Source: a bacterium 1XD42-76 (GTDB lineage: Bacteria > Bacillota > Clostridia > Lachnospirales > Lachnospiraceae). From it: 64,000 nucleotides of DNA. Both the position numbers and the translations under genes were made by a program. How positions within the stretch are numbered: position 1 is the first letter of the stretch; each line of letters begins with the position of its first letter. This document shows positions 1-9,044 of the stretch, one piece after another. The notes under the pieces were generated by a model, which worked only from the letters and a program-made list of their open reading frames with translations, did no database searches and was not told the origin of the DNA. The stretch covers positions 186,001 through 250,000 of the forward strand of contig QZDW01000003.1 of the NCBI GenBank assembly GCA_009917545.1, written 5' to 3'.

Positions 1-681
1 AAAGAATTATGTAATAATGCTATACTTATTATTGCCAGTGTGGAACAGGAGATCATTGATTTTGCAAAAGATAATATTTTGTGTCCTCAAAAAGTAAACA
101 TTGCAGAGTGTAAAAAAGATAGTTTGATAGATAAACAGGTGGATGAACAAATAAATGAGCAGGTAGACAAACAGACAAATATTGGTCTCTATTCATATGG
201 CCCTCTTGCCATACCTAATTCCAGGGTGGAACGTGTCGGAGCTTTTTGTTCTTTTGCAGAAGGCTGCGATGCAGTGTGGAATCATCAGCTTACAATGGTA
301 ACAAATCATGATTTTATATATGAAAACGTTATTTGCAAAGAAATAGATAACCAGAAATATTGTCATAAAGATTTCAATAAGAGATTTCGTATTGGAAATG
401 ATGTATGGCTTGGGAAAAATGTAATTTTAACAAATGGCTGTAGGATCGGAAACGGAGTGCGTGTGGCGGCAGGAGCTGTGGTGACAAAGGATCTACCAGA
501 TTATTGTATAGCGGCAGGAGTACCAGCAAGAATTATTGGATATCGGTTTAACGACGAACAGATAAAAAAGTTGAATAAAATTGCGTGGTGGGACTGGGAT
601 GTTGAAAAAATAAAGATGTGCTATGATGATTTTTTGGATATTGATGTGTTTTTGGAGAAACATTATCAGGAAGCAGAATAG
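1..681 (+). CDS. CatB-like O-acetyltransferase (5' end outside window)
   Basis: The reading frame is open from base 1, so the gene starts upstream; the GTG at 40 is probably internal. The C-terminal part has the hexapeptide-repeat pattern of left-handed beta-helix acyltransferases (IGNDVWLGKNV, then GNGVRVAAGAVV and the closing GVPARIIG), typical of CatB/xenobiotic-type O-acetyltransferases that use acetyl-CoA. The N-terminal 60 residues look like the end of a PglD-type nucleotide-binding domain, followed by a Lys/Gln/Asp-rich stretch with the rhythm DKQVDEQINEQVDKQ, probably a linker. The gene lies at the head of a polysaccharide gene series, so modification of a glycan building block is likely. 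The acceptor is unknown. Confidence 0.8.
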   Translation, partial: KELCNNAILIIASVEQEIIDFAKDNILCPQKVNIAECKKDSLIDKQVDEQINEQVDKQTNIGLYSYGPLAIPNSRVERVGAFCSFAEGCDAVWNHQLTMVTNHDFIYENVICKEIDNQKYCHKDFNKRFRIGNDVWLGKNVILTNGCRIGNGVRVAAGAVVTKDLPDYCIAAGVPARIIGYRFNDEQIKKLNKIAWWDWDVEKIKMCYDDFLDIDVFLEKHYQEAE

Positions 682-792
682 TTGTTATAAGATTTTTAAA
701 AATGTATGAATGTCGAGATTGCCGACATAATGTAATTGAGGGCATGGCCCCTCTAATTCGCTAAATATATAAAAGTAATGTGGGGAATACAG

Positions 793-1680
793 ATGGAATG
801 TAGCTTATGTGGTTCTAAAAACACCAAAGTGATATATGATGGGAAAATCAGAAACGGTGGATTGGGAAAATACACAGATAATAACATAAAAATGTATCAG
901 TGTTGTAATTGCGATGTGATATGGCATGAAGACGTTTTAAGTGATTTGCAGCAATATTACGAAAGTGAAACGTATAGACAGTCACTGGAAGGAACGTCGG
1001 AAGAAAATGATTTTTATAAAAAGCATGATCGTGAGACACTGGAAAAGCTCCAGTATACTGGAACTGATATTTACCGCGGAAAGATAGTAGCAGATATTGG
1101 CTGCGGCTGTGGTGCTTTTCTTGATTTTTTAAAAGGTGTCTCAGCTTCAGTCATTGCGGTCGAACCATCAGAGATCTACAGAGAAGTCATGGACAGAAAA
1201 GGTTTTTTTACGTATGCGTATGCAAAAGAAGCAGTATCCAACTGGGCGGAAAAGGTGGACATAATTACTTCTTTTGATGTGATAGAGCATGTACCAGAAC
1301 CAAAGGAATTCATGGCAGATATATATGGTTTGCTTACCAGTGGAGGAACAGCGGTGATAGGGACACCAACAGAAGCGCCAATTATGAGAAAACTGCTTGG
1401 TGAGATTTATGAGAGAAAACTATTATTCAGTACACAGCATTTGTGGATATTTTCGGAGAAGAATCTGAAATGGATTGCTCAGGACGCTGGTTTTGAAAAA
1501 GTAGAAATAAAATATTGTCAGAGATATTCGTTAAACAATTTGTTAGGCTGGCTGCGCGATAAAGAGCCATGTTCTGATATTCATGAGGATTTTATAACAC
1601 CAACCTTGAATACTGTATGGAAGAATGAATGTGGAGAATATGGTTTCGCTGATTATCTTGTGATGTATCTTACGAAATAG
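793..1680 (+). CDS. class I SAM-dependent methyltransferase with N-terminal zinc-binding motif
   Basis: The 295-residue protein opens with two Cys pairs (CSLC near residue 2, CCNC near residue 38) typical of a small zinc-binding module before a methyltransferase. The SAM-binding glycine motif DIGCGCGAFL sits near residue 100 and the acidic post-motif IAVEPS follows. DVIEHVPEP matches the motif of Methyltransf_11/23 family enzymes. An ATG at 778 is in frame, but the ATG at 793 has the better spaced GGGGA and begins directly with the zinc motif. Its place in a polysaccharide locus suggests sugar C- or O-methylation; C-methyltransferases of deoxysugar pathways have a similar zinc-plus-SAM layout. 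The substrate is inferred only. Confidence 0.8.
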   Translation: MECSLCGSKNTKVIYDGKIRNGGLGKYTDNNIKMYQCCNCDVIWHEDVLSDLQQYYESETYRQSLEGTSEENDFYKKHDRETLEKLQYTGTDIYRGKIVADIGCGCGAFLDFLKGVSASVIAVEPSEIYREVMDRKGFFTYAYAKEAVSNWAEKVDIITSFDVIEHVPEPKEFMADIYGLLTSGGTAVIGTPTEAPIMRKLLGEIYERKLLFSTQHLWIFSEKNLKWIAQDAGFEKVEIKYCQRYSLNNLLGWLRDKEPCSDIHEDFITPTLNTVWKNECGEYGFADYLVMYLTK

Positions 1681-1782
1681 AATGGTAGTTTTGACTTTGA
1701 GATTTTGCGAAAAGCAGCCGGACAGAGACGTAAACCAGCGGCGGAATACAGTTTACCATGATTGGATATTATGAGGGGAAAA

Positions 1783-2445
1783 ATGAAAATTGTATCTTTA
1801 ATACCAATAAAGTTAAATAATCAAAGACTTCCGGGAAAAAATCTGCTTCCACTTGGAAAACGACCGATGTGTGATTACATATTTGAAACGATCAAAGAGA
1901 TTGAAGAGATACATGAAAAATATGTTTATTGCAGTGACGATTCCATTCAGAAGTATTTACCAAAAGAACTGACTTACTTAAGGAGGGATCCTTATTTGGA
2001 CGGATTTCAGGTGAAAGGTTTGGAAATTATTGAATACTTTTTGCAGGATATTCGTGCGGATATTTATGTATTGACCCATGTTACCCAGCCATTTACAAAG
2101 GCGGACTCTATACGGAAAGCTTTGTTAAAAGTTATGAGCGGCGAAAATGATTCAGCTTTTAGTGCGGTAGAAATCCAGGACTATTGTTGGTATCAAGGAA
2201 AGCCTCTTAATTATGATATGCAGGATATTGTTACAACACAAAACTTAGAACCTGTTTATATGGAAACAGGAGCTTTTTACATTTTTACAAGAGATGTATT
2301 CGAAAGGTATCATCAGAGAATAGGGAAAAATCCTTATATGATGGCCGTAGACCAGTTTGAGGCGGTAGATGTTGATACAGCGGAAGATTATAAAATGGCA
2401 CAAGTAGTTGCTGAATACATGGAGAAAAACAGACAGACAGTATGA
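1783..2445 (+). CDS. acylneuraminate/KDO-type cytidylyltransferase
   Basis: The 220-residue protein has the N-terminal nucleotide-binding signature of CMP-sugar synthetases (IPIKLNNQRLPGKNLLPLGK; the NeuA/KdsB form is IPARxxSxRxPxKN) and the C-terminal AVDVDTAEDYKMA that matches the family's metal-binding D-x-D region. The expected reaction is transfer of CMP from CTP to a 2-keto sugar acid with release of pyrophosphate. The ATG at 1783 is chosen because AGGGG lies just ahead; a TTG at 1762 is also in frame. It overlaps the next gene by four bases (ATGA), so it is translationally coupled to the aldolase. No NeuB-type synthase is in view, which makes the sugar acid unclear. Confidence 0.82.
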   Translation: MKIVSLIPIKLNNQRLPGKNLLPLGKRPMCDYIFETIKEIEEIHEKYVYCSDDSIQKYLPKELTYLRRDPYLDGFQVKGLEIIEYFLQDIRADIYVLTHVTQPFTKADSIRKALLKVMSGENDSAFSAVEIQDYCWYQGKPLNYDMQDIVTTQNLEPVYMETGAFYIFTRDVFERYHQRIGKNPYMMAVDQFEAVDVDTAEDYKMAQVVAEYMEKNRQTV

Positions 2446-4070
2446 AACAGATTGAGATTTTAGACTGTACATTACGTGATGGCGGAAGAATTATTGATTG
2501 CAAATATCCTGATGAAACAATTATAGGTCTGGGAAAGTACTTGAAACGGGCTGGTGTCGATATCATTGAACTTGGTTTTTTGCGCGATAGTGTTGTTTTT
2601 TCCGGAAACAGTACCTTTTTTTCTTCAATATCTGACGCAAATACATATATTGAAAAGATATGTAAGGATGAACAGATACAGAGCGAAAAGTATGTTGTTT
2701 TTGTGGACTTTGGATTATATGATATGAATCGTTTGGATTATGCGGCAGAAGACGGAGTATCGGGAATCCGATTTGGTTTTACGAAGACGGATTATAAAAA
2801 GCATAAAGATGAAGTGATCCGGGCGATGCAGATAATAAAAGAGAAGAACTATGATCTGTATTTGCAGACAGTGAACTCAAATGGTTATACAACAATAGAA
2901 CTTTTAGAGCTGATAGATCTTGCAAATGTAATATCTCCAAAATCATTTGGAATTGTAGATACATATGGCGCTATGTACCTGGATGATTTGGATTATATGT
3001 GGAGTGTTGTCAATCGAAATCTGGACAGGCACATTGCAGTTGATTTTCATTCACATAATAATATGCAGATGTCGTTTGCGCTGACTCAGAGAATCATACA
3101 GTTGGCGTCAAATGAAAGAAAATTGCTTGTTGATGCAACGCTCAATGGGATGGGAAAGTGTGCAGGTAATCTTAACACAGAACTGATTGTGGATTATCTT
3201 GTCAGAAAAAAGGATTGCGATTATGACACCGATGTAATTCTTGATGCGATTGATCGCTATTTATATCCCATCAAAGCTCAGAGTGATTGGGGATATTCAA
3301 TTCCTGCATTTATGGCAGGAATATATAAAGCTCATCCCAATAATGTGATCTATCTGGTAAAAAAGTATCGACTGAATAACAGAGATATTAAATACATTTT
3401 ATCAGGTATAGAGGAGACAAAGAGACAACGGTATGATTATGATAATATACAACGTGTATATAAAGAGTATTCTTCCTGTAAAGTTAATGACAACGAAGTG
3501 ATTAAAAAATTGATTGATAAGATATCAGGGAAAGAAATTTTGGTAATTGCTTCAGGAAGGACAATCGTGGATTATGCAGAGAAGATAACCGAGTACATTG
3601 AGAGAGAAAAACCGCTGGTGATTAGTGTCAATTTTATCCCCGAGAGAATAAAATGCGACTATTATTTTTATGCAAATACGATTCATTGGGAAAAAGTGAG
3701 TAAATGGGTGGATCGAAGCAAGTGTATTGTTTCCTCGAACGTCCATACGGATATTGAGAATGTGAATTTATGTGATTATTCACGTCTGATTATTGAGGAT
3801 AGCCCACTGTTTGACAATAGCACGATGATGCTTCTGAACCTGTTAAACATTTTGTTGCCATCACAGATCAGCCTTGCTGGCTTTGACGGCTTGAATGAGA
3901 GGAAAGACAACTATGTGGAAGGAACATCACCCAATATAATTGATGATAGCGATTATCAGGAGTTTAATCGCGAAATTACGGAATTACTTCGTCGGTATAA
4001 AAATAAAACACAAGGAAAATTTTTAGTTAGTATGTTGACACCAAGCAGATACAACGTAGGAGAGGAATGA
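2442..4070 (+). CDS. DRE-TIM aldolase (HMGL-like) fused to a Rossmann-like C-terminal domain
   Basis: The 542-residue protein starts with LDCTLRDGG, the divalent-metal motif of HMG-CoA lyase/4-hydroxy-2-oxovalerate aldolase enzymes. DFHSHNN near residue 205 supplies the His-x-His metal ligands and GKCAGNLNTE the closing barrel motif. Residues 1-300 form the barrel. Residues about 365-520 form a separate domain beginning LVIASGRTI, with VISVNF and later SLAGFDGL; the pattern resembles the MptE/DUF115 or sialyltransferase-like Rossmann fold, but this is a judgement by eye. The gene is coupled to the cytidylyltransferase (ATGA overlap) and to the phosphatase after it. It probably makes or cleaves a keto acid that becomes part of a glycan. 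Confidence 0.75.
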   Translation: MKQIEILDCTLRDGGRIIDCKYPDETIIGLGKYLKRAGVDIIELGFLRDSVVFSGNSTFFSSISDANTYIEKICKDEQIQSEKYVVFVDFGLYDMNRLDYAAEDGVSGIRFGFTKTDYKKHKDEVIRAMQIIKEKNYDLYLQTVNSNGYTTIELLELIDLANVISPKSFGIVDTYGAMYLDDLDYMWSVVNRNLDRHIAVDFHSHNNMQMSFALTQRIIQLASNERKLLVDATLNGMGKCAGNLNTELIVDYLVRKKDCDYDTDVILDAIDRYLYPIKAQSDWGYSIPAFMAGIYKAHPNNVIYLVKKYRLNNRDIKYILSGIEETKRQRYDYDNIQRVYKEYSSCKVNDNEVIKKLIDKISGKEILVIASGRTIVDYAEKITEYIEREKPLVISVNFIPERIKCDYYFYANTIHWEKVSKWVDRSKCIVSSNVHTDIENVNLCDYSRLIIEDSPLFDNSTMMLLNLLNILLPSQISLAGFDGLNERKDNYVEGTSPNIIDDSDYQEFNREITELLRRYKNKTQGKFLVSMLTPSRYNVGEE

Positions 4071-4558
4071 TAATGTTAAGAAGTTTGAAATACTGGGTAT
4101 TAGATGTAGATGGAACACTAACAGACGGCGGTGTGTATTATAGTGATACTGGTATAGAAATGAAAAAGTTTAATATTAAAGATGGAGCGGGAATTTTGCT
4201 GGCGCAAAAAGCTGGTATGAAAATTATTGTGATTACAGGAAGGGAATCGCAATCAACAAAACGCAGGATGGAAGAATTGAGTGTTGACTTTTTATTTCAA
4301 AATGTAAAAGATAAAGCAAGATTTTTGGAAAAATTTTCTGCAGAACACAATATAGATGTTGAAGAAATCGGATATATTGGCGACGACTTAAATGACTTGG
4401 AATCCATGAAACTGGTTGGCTTTTCGGCATGTCCTGCTGATGCCTGTAGAGAAGTGAAAAAAGTAGCCAACTATATTTCTCCTGTTAGAGGAGGATGTGG
4501 TGCAGTTCGGGAGATTATAGAATATAAATTGAAAGAAAATCTTAGGACGGGAATATAA
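4067..4558 (+). CDS. KdsC-like HAD phosphatase
   Basis: The 163-residue protein matches the KdsC/C0-type HAD phosphatases in length and motifs: LDVDGTLTDGG (motif I, nucleophile Asp), VITGRES (motif II), a conserved Lys in KDKARFLEKF (motif III) and YIGDDLNDLESM (motif IV). Members remove phosphate from KDO-8-phosphate or from acylneuraminate-9-phosphate before CMP activation. A Gram-positive cell has no need of KDO for lipid A, so the substrate is more likely a related phosphorylated keto sugar of the capsule. It overlaps the aldolase by four bases (ATGATAATG); a second ATG at 4073 is possible. Together with the cytidylyltransferase it forms the dephosphorylate-then-activate pair of nonulosonate pathways. 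Confidence 0.85.
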   Translation: MIMLRSLKYWVLDVDGTLTDGGVYYSDTGIEMKKFNIKDGAGILLAQKAGMKIIVITGRESQSTKRRMEELSVDFLFQNVKDKARFLEKFSAEHNIDVEEIGYIGDDLNDLESMKLVGFSACPADACREVKKVANYISPVRGGCGAVREIIEYKLKENLRTGI

Positions 4559-4691
4559 CAGTTTTAAAATCAGGGTAGATGCTTATGATGCCTATTCCAT
4601 AAAAAGAAATAATACTCTTTTTATCGCAAATTTCCAGAAGATACAAGAGCATATTTAACACCATCAGCACATACTCAGAGGAGAGCAACAA

Positions 4692-6524
4692 ATGAAAATA
4701 AGACTTGCAGATTACGTAGCAGACTTTTTGACATCCCACGGTGTCACAGATGTTTTCTCAGTCGTTGGCGGCGGCGCCATGCATCTGAACGACGCACTCG
4801 GCCATAAAGAAGGCCTGAAGGTGACTTATAACCACCACGAACAGGCGTGTGCGATTGCAGCAGAGGCATATACCAGACTGGATAACAGGATTGCGGCAGT
4901 CTGTGTTACAACAGGCCCGGGAGGCACGAATGCACTGACAGGAGTGGTCGGCGGCTGGCTGGATTCCATTCCTATGTTTATTATCAGCGGTCAGGTGCGC
5001 TATGATACGACAGCGAGATATGCTCTGCCGTTCACTCAGACGCCGCTGCGGGCAATGGGCGATCAGGAATATGACATTGTAAAGTCTGTAGAACCAATGA
5101 CAAAGTATGCGGTAATGATCGAGGATCCCAGCCAGATACGCTACGCTCTGGAAAAAGGGTGGCATTTGGCGACAACTGGGAGGCCGGGGCCTGTATGGAT
5201 TGATATTCCGGTTGATTATCAAGGAAAATATATTGAGACAGAAGAACTGCCATCATATGATTCACATGAAGAGGATGCCAGTCTGCCCATACCGGTAACG
5301 GATGATGTGATCCGGATTGTTTTAAATAAAATAAGAGATGCCAAGCGTCCTGTTTTCCATGCGGGATACGGGATACGGCTGTCCGGCGGATATGAGGCAT
5401 TCCGTTCAGCGGCGGAGAAACTTAACATCCCCATTGTGACATACTGGAATGCCATAGACCTGATAGAGGATGAGCATCCCTTATATTGCGGACGCGCAGG
5501 AAACATGGGAGACCGTCCTGGCAATTGGGCGATTCAGAATGCCGATTTGATTCTGGCCGTGGGAACCCGTATTTCCATCCGTCAGGTGGGATATAATTGG
5601 AAAACATGGGCACGTGCGGCAGAGGTCATTATGGTTGATATCGACCAGGCAGAAATGAGAAAGCCGACTCTCCATGTGGACATGCCAATTTGGGCAGATG
5701 CCAGGGACTTTTTAGAAAAGCTGGACCAGGCGGCTGAGACGTTGGTACATCAGGAAAACGGGTGGCTTGACACATGTCTGCGATGGAAACGGGAATATCC
5801 GGTAGTCCGCCCGCAGCAGTGGAAGGAAAATGGCAGTACTGCCAATGTCTACGCTTTTATCCGTTATCTGAGCAGCAGGCTTCCAGAGAACAGCCTGACA
5901 GCAGTTTCCAATGGAGCATGCTGTGTTGCAGGAAGTCAGGCATATGTTATAAAACAGGGCAGCCGCCTGGCGAATAACAGTGCGGTTGCCAGTATGGGAT
6001 ATGGCCTCCCCGCCGCTATCGGTACGTGTATCGGAGGAAACAGGCGGGATACCATATGTCTGGAAGGCGACGGAAGTATCATGATGAATCTGCAGGAGCT
6101 TCAGACCGTTCTTACCAACCATCTGCCAATCAAGATATTTTTGATTAACAATGAAGGATATCACTCAATCCGAATCACACAAAATAATCTGTTCTGCGAT
6201 CATTGCAAGGTGGGAATCGGGCCGGAATCGGGTGATCTGTCATTTCCGGAATTCAGAAAATTGGCAAGGGCATTTGGATATCCGTATTACAGTGCGCATA
6301 GCAATGCCGAAATGCAGACCGCAGTAGACATGGCTTTGGCGCAGGAGGGCCCTGTTTTTTGTGAGATTTTTACGGATACAAAACAGGTGTGGGAACCGAA
6401 AAGCAGTACGAAACGTTTGGAGGACGGTTCTCTGTTCAGTCCGCCGCTGGAGGATTTGGCGCCGTTTCTTTTGCGGGAGGAGCTGGAGAAAAATATGTTT
6501 ATTCCGCTGATCGAAGAGGTATAA
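4692..6524 (+). CDS. thiamine pyrophosphate enzyme, acetolactate synthase-like
   Basis: The 610-residue protein has the three-domain layout of the acetolactate synthase/pyruvate decarboxylase superfamily. The catalytic Glu of the pyrimidine domain lies in YNHHEQACAIAAE near residue 52, the central domain contains a GNMGDRP loop, and the TPP motif starts with EGDGSIMMNLQEL near residue 460 and ends with INNEGYHSI. An SD-like GAGGAG lies seven bases before the ATG. Surface-sugar homologues such as YerE use pyruvate as a two-carbon donor to branch sugars, but ordinary acetolactate synthase activity cannot be excluded. No regulatory subunit (ilvH) is adjacent, which argues for a specialised role. 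From this gene on, GC content is clearly higher than in the genes before it. Confidence 0.85.
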   Translation: MKIRLADYVADFLTSHGVTDVFSVVGGGAMHLNDALGHKEGLKVTYNHHEQACAIAAEAYTRLDNRIAAVCVTTGPGGTNALTGVVGGWLDSIPMFIISGQVRYDTTARYALPFTQTPLRAMGDQEYDIVKSVEPMTKYAVMIEDPSQIRYALEKGWHLATTGRPGPVWIDIPVDYQGKYIETEELPSYDSHEEDASLPIPVTDDVIRIVLNKIRDAKRPVFHAGYGIRLSGGYEAFRSAAEKLNIPIVTYWNAIDLIEDEHPLYCGRAGNMGDRPGNWAIQNADLILAVGTRISIRQVGYNWKTWARAAEVIMVDIDQAEMRKPTLHVDMPIWADARDFLEKLDQAAETLVHQENGWLDTCLRWKREYPVVRPQQWKENGSTANVYAFIRYLSSRLPENSLTAVSNGACCVAGSQAYVIKQGSRLANNSAVASMGYGLPAAIGTCIGGNRRDTICLEGDGSIMMNLQELQTVLTNHLPIKIFLINNEGYHSIRITQNNLFCDHCKVGIGPESGDLSFPEFRKLARAFGYPYYSAHSNAEMQTAVDMALAQEGPVFCEIFTDTKQVWEPKSSTKRLEDGSLFSPPLEDLAPFLLREELEKNMFIPLIEEV

Positions 6525-6588
6525 GTGACAATGCTTCCTGAGATCAGCTGATATGCAATCAACTATATGCTTACAGGAATGGGAGAAA

Positions 6589-6960
6589 ATGATGACAATC
6601 ATTGAAAGCATAGATCGATGTTTGAAAACGTTCGATATGATTCTGATGTTGATGGACGGAGACGGCGGGACCGAGAATCTGACAGAAGATTTTTGTTGTT
6701 CTGTAGCAATGAAAACGACATCAAAAAAGGTATTAATTCTTTCCACTTCCGGCTGCCTTCATCCGAATGATACCGATCATTACGAGTACTGGAAACTTAC
6801 GGATGAAGAGCAGAAAAGGATACAGGAATTATATATGATGTATGACTTTTCCGATCATTTTCATATGATATCGAATGATTCAAAGTATGGCGGCCTGTTC
6901 AATTATGTGAATGCTGGAATCATGACGCGGGAAGAGGTATTCCAGGCGCTTCTGAATTAG
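6589..6960 (+). CDS. hypothetical protein, not recognised
   Basis: The 123-residue protein starts MMTIIESIDRCL at an ATG preceded by GGGAG; an upstream ATG at 6553 lacks a ribosome binding site. The protein is acidic and rich in Met and Asp, with the segment LMLMDGDGG near residue 20, KKVLILSTSG near residue 48, a helical EEQKRIQELY stretch and a conserved-looking MISNDSKYGGLFNYVNAG near the end. No signal peptide or membrane segment is visible. It sits between the TPP enzyme and a GT9-like gene, on the same strand with short gaps, so it is probably part of the same glycan locus. I cannot assign a function. Confidence 0.6.
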   Translation: MMTIIESIDRCLKTFDMILMLMDGDGGTENLTEDFCCSVAMKTTSKKVLILSTSGCLHPNDTDHYEYWKLTDEEQKRIQELYMMYDFSDHFHMISNDSKYGGLFNYVNAGIMTREEVFQALLN

Positions 6961-7048
6961 CGTTTTGCATGGATGAGCGGACAGGGCGTTCCTGAATTCG
7001 GACTGCCTTTGTCAATAAATGTTCAAAGGAATCATGAGGTAAGACAAA

Positions 7049-8266
7049 GTGGAATTACAATATTACAGGGAAATGCAAAAAAGTCTTGAAGAAATGGAAT
7101 CAGGTACCAATCTGGCGCAGAAACGTATTTACCTTTTCGGCCATTGCAATGCAACAGAGGAGCTGGCAGACCTGCTGATGGAAAAGGGATATGGCGTGAC
7201 GGCAATTTTAGATAACAGCGAGGCTAAACATGGCATGGAATACCGCCGGCTCCCCATTGTTGCGCCGCATACGATTCTCCGGGAGCCTGCAGAGCAGACG
7301 ATCGTGTGCATTGTGACGCGTTTTTACGAGGCAATGTATGCCCAGCTGAGAGCACTTGGATTTACCGGGGAAGTGAGGAAGCTGGTCGATTACAATACTT
7401 ATGCGGAGTATTCGCTTTCCAGGGAAACGCTGGAGCGCAAGAAAACGCGTGTTGAACACGGCAGAGTGCTGATTGACTGTTTAGAGAAAAAATATCCTGG
7501 ACATTTCCGCGTATTCTGCCCATTTGCCGCACTGGGGGACGTGTATTTCTGCATGTCGTATCTCCCGTATTTTCTGGAAAAGCGCGGCATCAGCAAATAT
7601 ATGGTCTGTGTACCGTCCGGTTCCTGCGTAAAGGTAGCAGAGCTTTTTGACGAGTGCCCTGTGGAGGTGATGCAGCAGCGAGAGCTGGATGCCGCTATCC
7701 AGGCGGAGCTTTACATACAGGATGAAAATGCTTTTATTGCACATCAGGACAGGCCCTATGTTGTCAATCTGTCCAGGGCTCTGTATCACAAAAGGATTCC
7801 ATTGGAAAAAGTTTATCGCTGTGGCGTCTTTGGGCTTTCCGACAGGACAGAGCCGAACCCGCCAATGCATTGGAAACCATATCCGGATTTGAACCGGATT
7901 GAAAAGAATCGTGCCGTGATTCTCTCCCCGTACGCGAAGTCGGTAACAGCGCTGCCAGCTGCGATCTGGCAGGACATTGTGGCTCATTTTCGTACAAAAG
8001 GATATCAGATTTTTACGAATGTAACAGGAGCGGAACAGCCTTTAGAGGGAACCATGCCAGTCAGTCCGCAGATCTGTGAAATGCGGTCCGTGGTGGAGCA
8101 GGCAGGTACTTTTATCGGCATCCGCAGCGGTATCTGTGACGTAATCCGCACCGCAGAGTGCCGGAAAATTGCCCTCTATCCGGATTACAATTATTGCGAT
8201 ACAAAATGGAAGTCCATTGATATCTATGCGATCGAAGGATTTGAAAATATCGTTGTAACCCGTTAA
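7049..8266 (+). CDS. GT9-like (heptosyltransferase fold) protein with N-terminal nucleotide-binding domain
   Basis: The GTG at 7049 follows a well placed GAGGT, giving 405 residues. Residues 25-110 resemble the Rossmann-type domain found before sugar acyltransferases and glycosyltransferases (IYLFGHCNATEELADLL, then VTAILDNS). Residues 145-400 look like a GT-B glycosyltransferase of the heptosyltransferase kind: an FCPFAALGDVYF loop, VILSPYAKS at the start of the second half, and FTNVTGAEQPLEG followed by FIGIRSGICDV, the usual donor-binding region. Gram-positive cells carry such proteins in capsule loci. The donor and acceptor are unknown, and the GT9 call rests on fold-like patterns rather than a diagnostic motif. 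Confidence 0.55.
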   Translation: MELQYYREMQKSLEEMESGTNLAQKRIYLFGHCNATEELADLLMEKGYGVTAILDNSEAKHGMEYRRLPIVAPHTILREPAEQTIVCIVTRFYEAMYAQLRALGFTGEVRKLVDYNTYAEYSLSRETLERKKTRVEHGRVLIDCLEKKYPGHFRVFCPFAALGDVYFCMSYLPYFLEKRGISKYMVCVPSGSCVKVAELFDECPVEVMQQRELDAAIQAELYIQDENAFIAHQDRPYVVNLSRALYHKRIPLEKVYRCGVFGLSDRTEPNPPMHWKPYPDLNRIEKNRAVILSPYAKSVTALPAAIWQDIVAHFRTKGYQIFTNVTGAEQPLEGTMPVSPQICEMRSVVEQAGTFIGIRSGICDVIRTAECRKIALYPDYNYCDTKWKSIDIYAIEGFENIVVTR

Positions 8267-8446
8267 TAACCTGAGACATCGGATATCCGCCCTTTTGGCT
8301 TAAACCACCTCAAATCGCTCATTTTTCTGTGAAAAATCGCTGCTTTTCGGTGTTTTTACGGATCTCAAGCTCAAAATCCTTATGTAAGCGAGCCCGTATC
8401 TGGTTTTTTGACCTTGTGACCCTGGTATCATTTCATTTGGTTACAG

Positions 8447-8470
8447 GGGAATGTTACCAACGTTCCCTTT
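8447..8470 (+). terminator. small hairpin after the GT9-like gene
   Basis: GGGAATGTT (8447-8455) pairs with AACGTTCCC (8459-8467) around a three-base loop and is followed only by TTT. It could be a weak terminator. It also covers the ATG at 8451, which argues against that ATG as the start of the next gene. Confidence 0.35.
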
Positions 8471-8492
8471 CCTGACAAAGGACGACGGAGAC

Positions 8493-8864
8493 ATGGCAGA
8501 GAAATTAATTTTATCCACACTTCCCAAAACATGGATTTTTGATTTGGACGGAACCCTGCTTAAGCATAACGGCTATAAACTGGACGGAACTGATACGTTG
8601 CTTCCAGGCGCGCGGGAATATATGGAAACGCTCCCCAAAGAAGATAAAATCGTCATTTTCACGTCCCGGACCGGAGAAGCCAGGGAGCAGACGATCCGCT
8701 TTCTGGAGGAGAACGGGATTCGCTACGATGAGATTCTGTTTCATATGCCAATGGGAGAGCGCATTGTCGTAAATGACAGAAAACCGTCGGGAATCGACAT
8801 GGCAGTGGCGATCAACTGTGATAGAGACCGGTTTGAGATGCCAAAGATCGTACGGGAAAGGTGA
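8493..8864 (+). CDS. HAD-superfamily phosphatase
   Basis: The 123-residue protein carries HAD motif I (WIFDLDGTLLKHNG), motif II in VIFTSRTGEAREQT, and a late acidic motif VNDRKPSGIDMA. It is short and has no cap domain, like the small sugar-phosphate phosphatases of capsule loci (BcbF-like). The ATG at 8493 starts MAEKLILST; the ATG at 8451 is rejected because it falls in a hairpin. The gene lies 226 bases after the GT9-like gene and 180 bases before the second aldolase. A role in dephosphorylating a polysaccharide precursor is inferred from its neighbours; the substrate cannot be read from the sequence. Confidence 0.7.
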   Translation: MAEKLILSTLPKTWIFDLDGTLLKHNGYKLDGTDTLLPGAREYMETLPKEDKIVIFTSRTGEAREQTIRFLEENGIRYDEILFHMPMGERIVVNDRKPSGIDMAVAINCDRDRFEMPKIVRER

Positions 8865-9044
8865 AGAGATTTGTGGCGTTTTTACCTTTACGAATTTTTT
8901 TTCCTGTAGTAAGATAAATAGGGTAACGGCAGTTCTGGTATGAACCGACAGGCGGCATACATTCATGAATGCCCAATGCGCCAGGATTGGCATGAAGGCT
9001 ACTGTTAAGGACAAACGATAATGACGGATTTAGGAGGGGTAAGA

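Noticed and set aside
1762-1782. TTG start for the cytidylyltransferase
   Set aside because: ATG 1783 is closer to the AGGGG site and begins at the conserved MKIVSLIP.
4692-6524. Housekeeping acetolactate synthase ilvB
   Set aside because: No ilvN/ilvH or ilvC is adjacent and the gene sits in a glycan locus; kept as ALS-like with open substrate.
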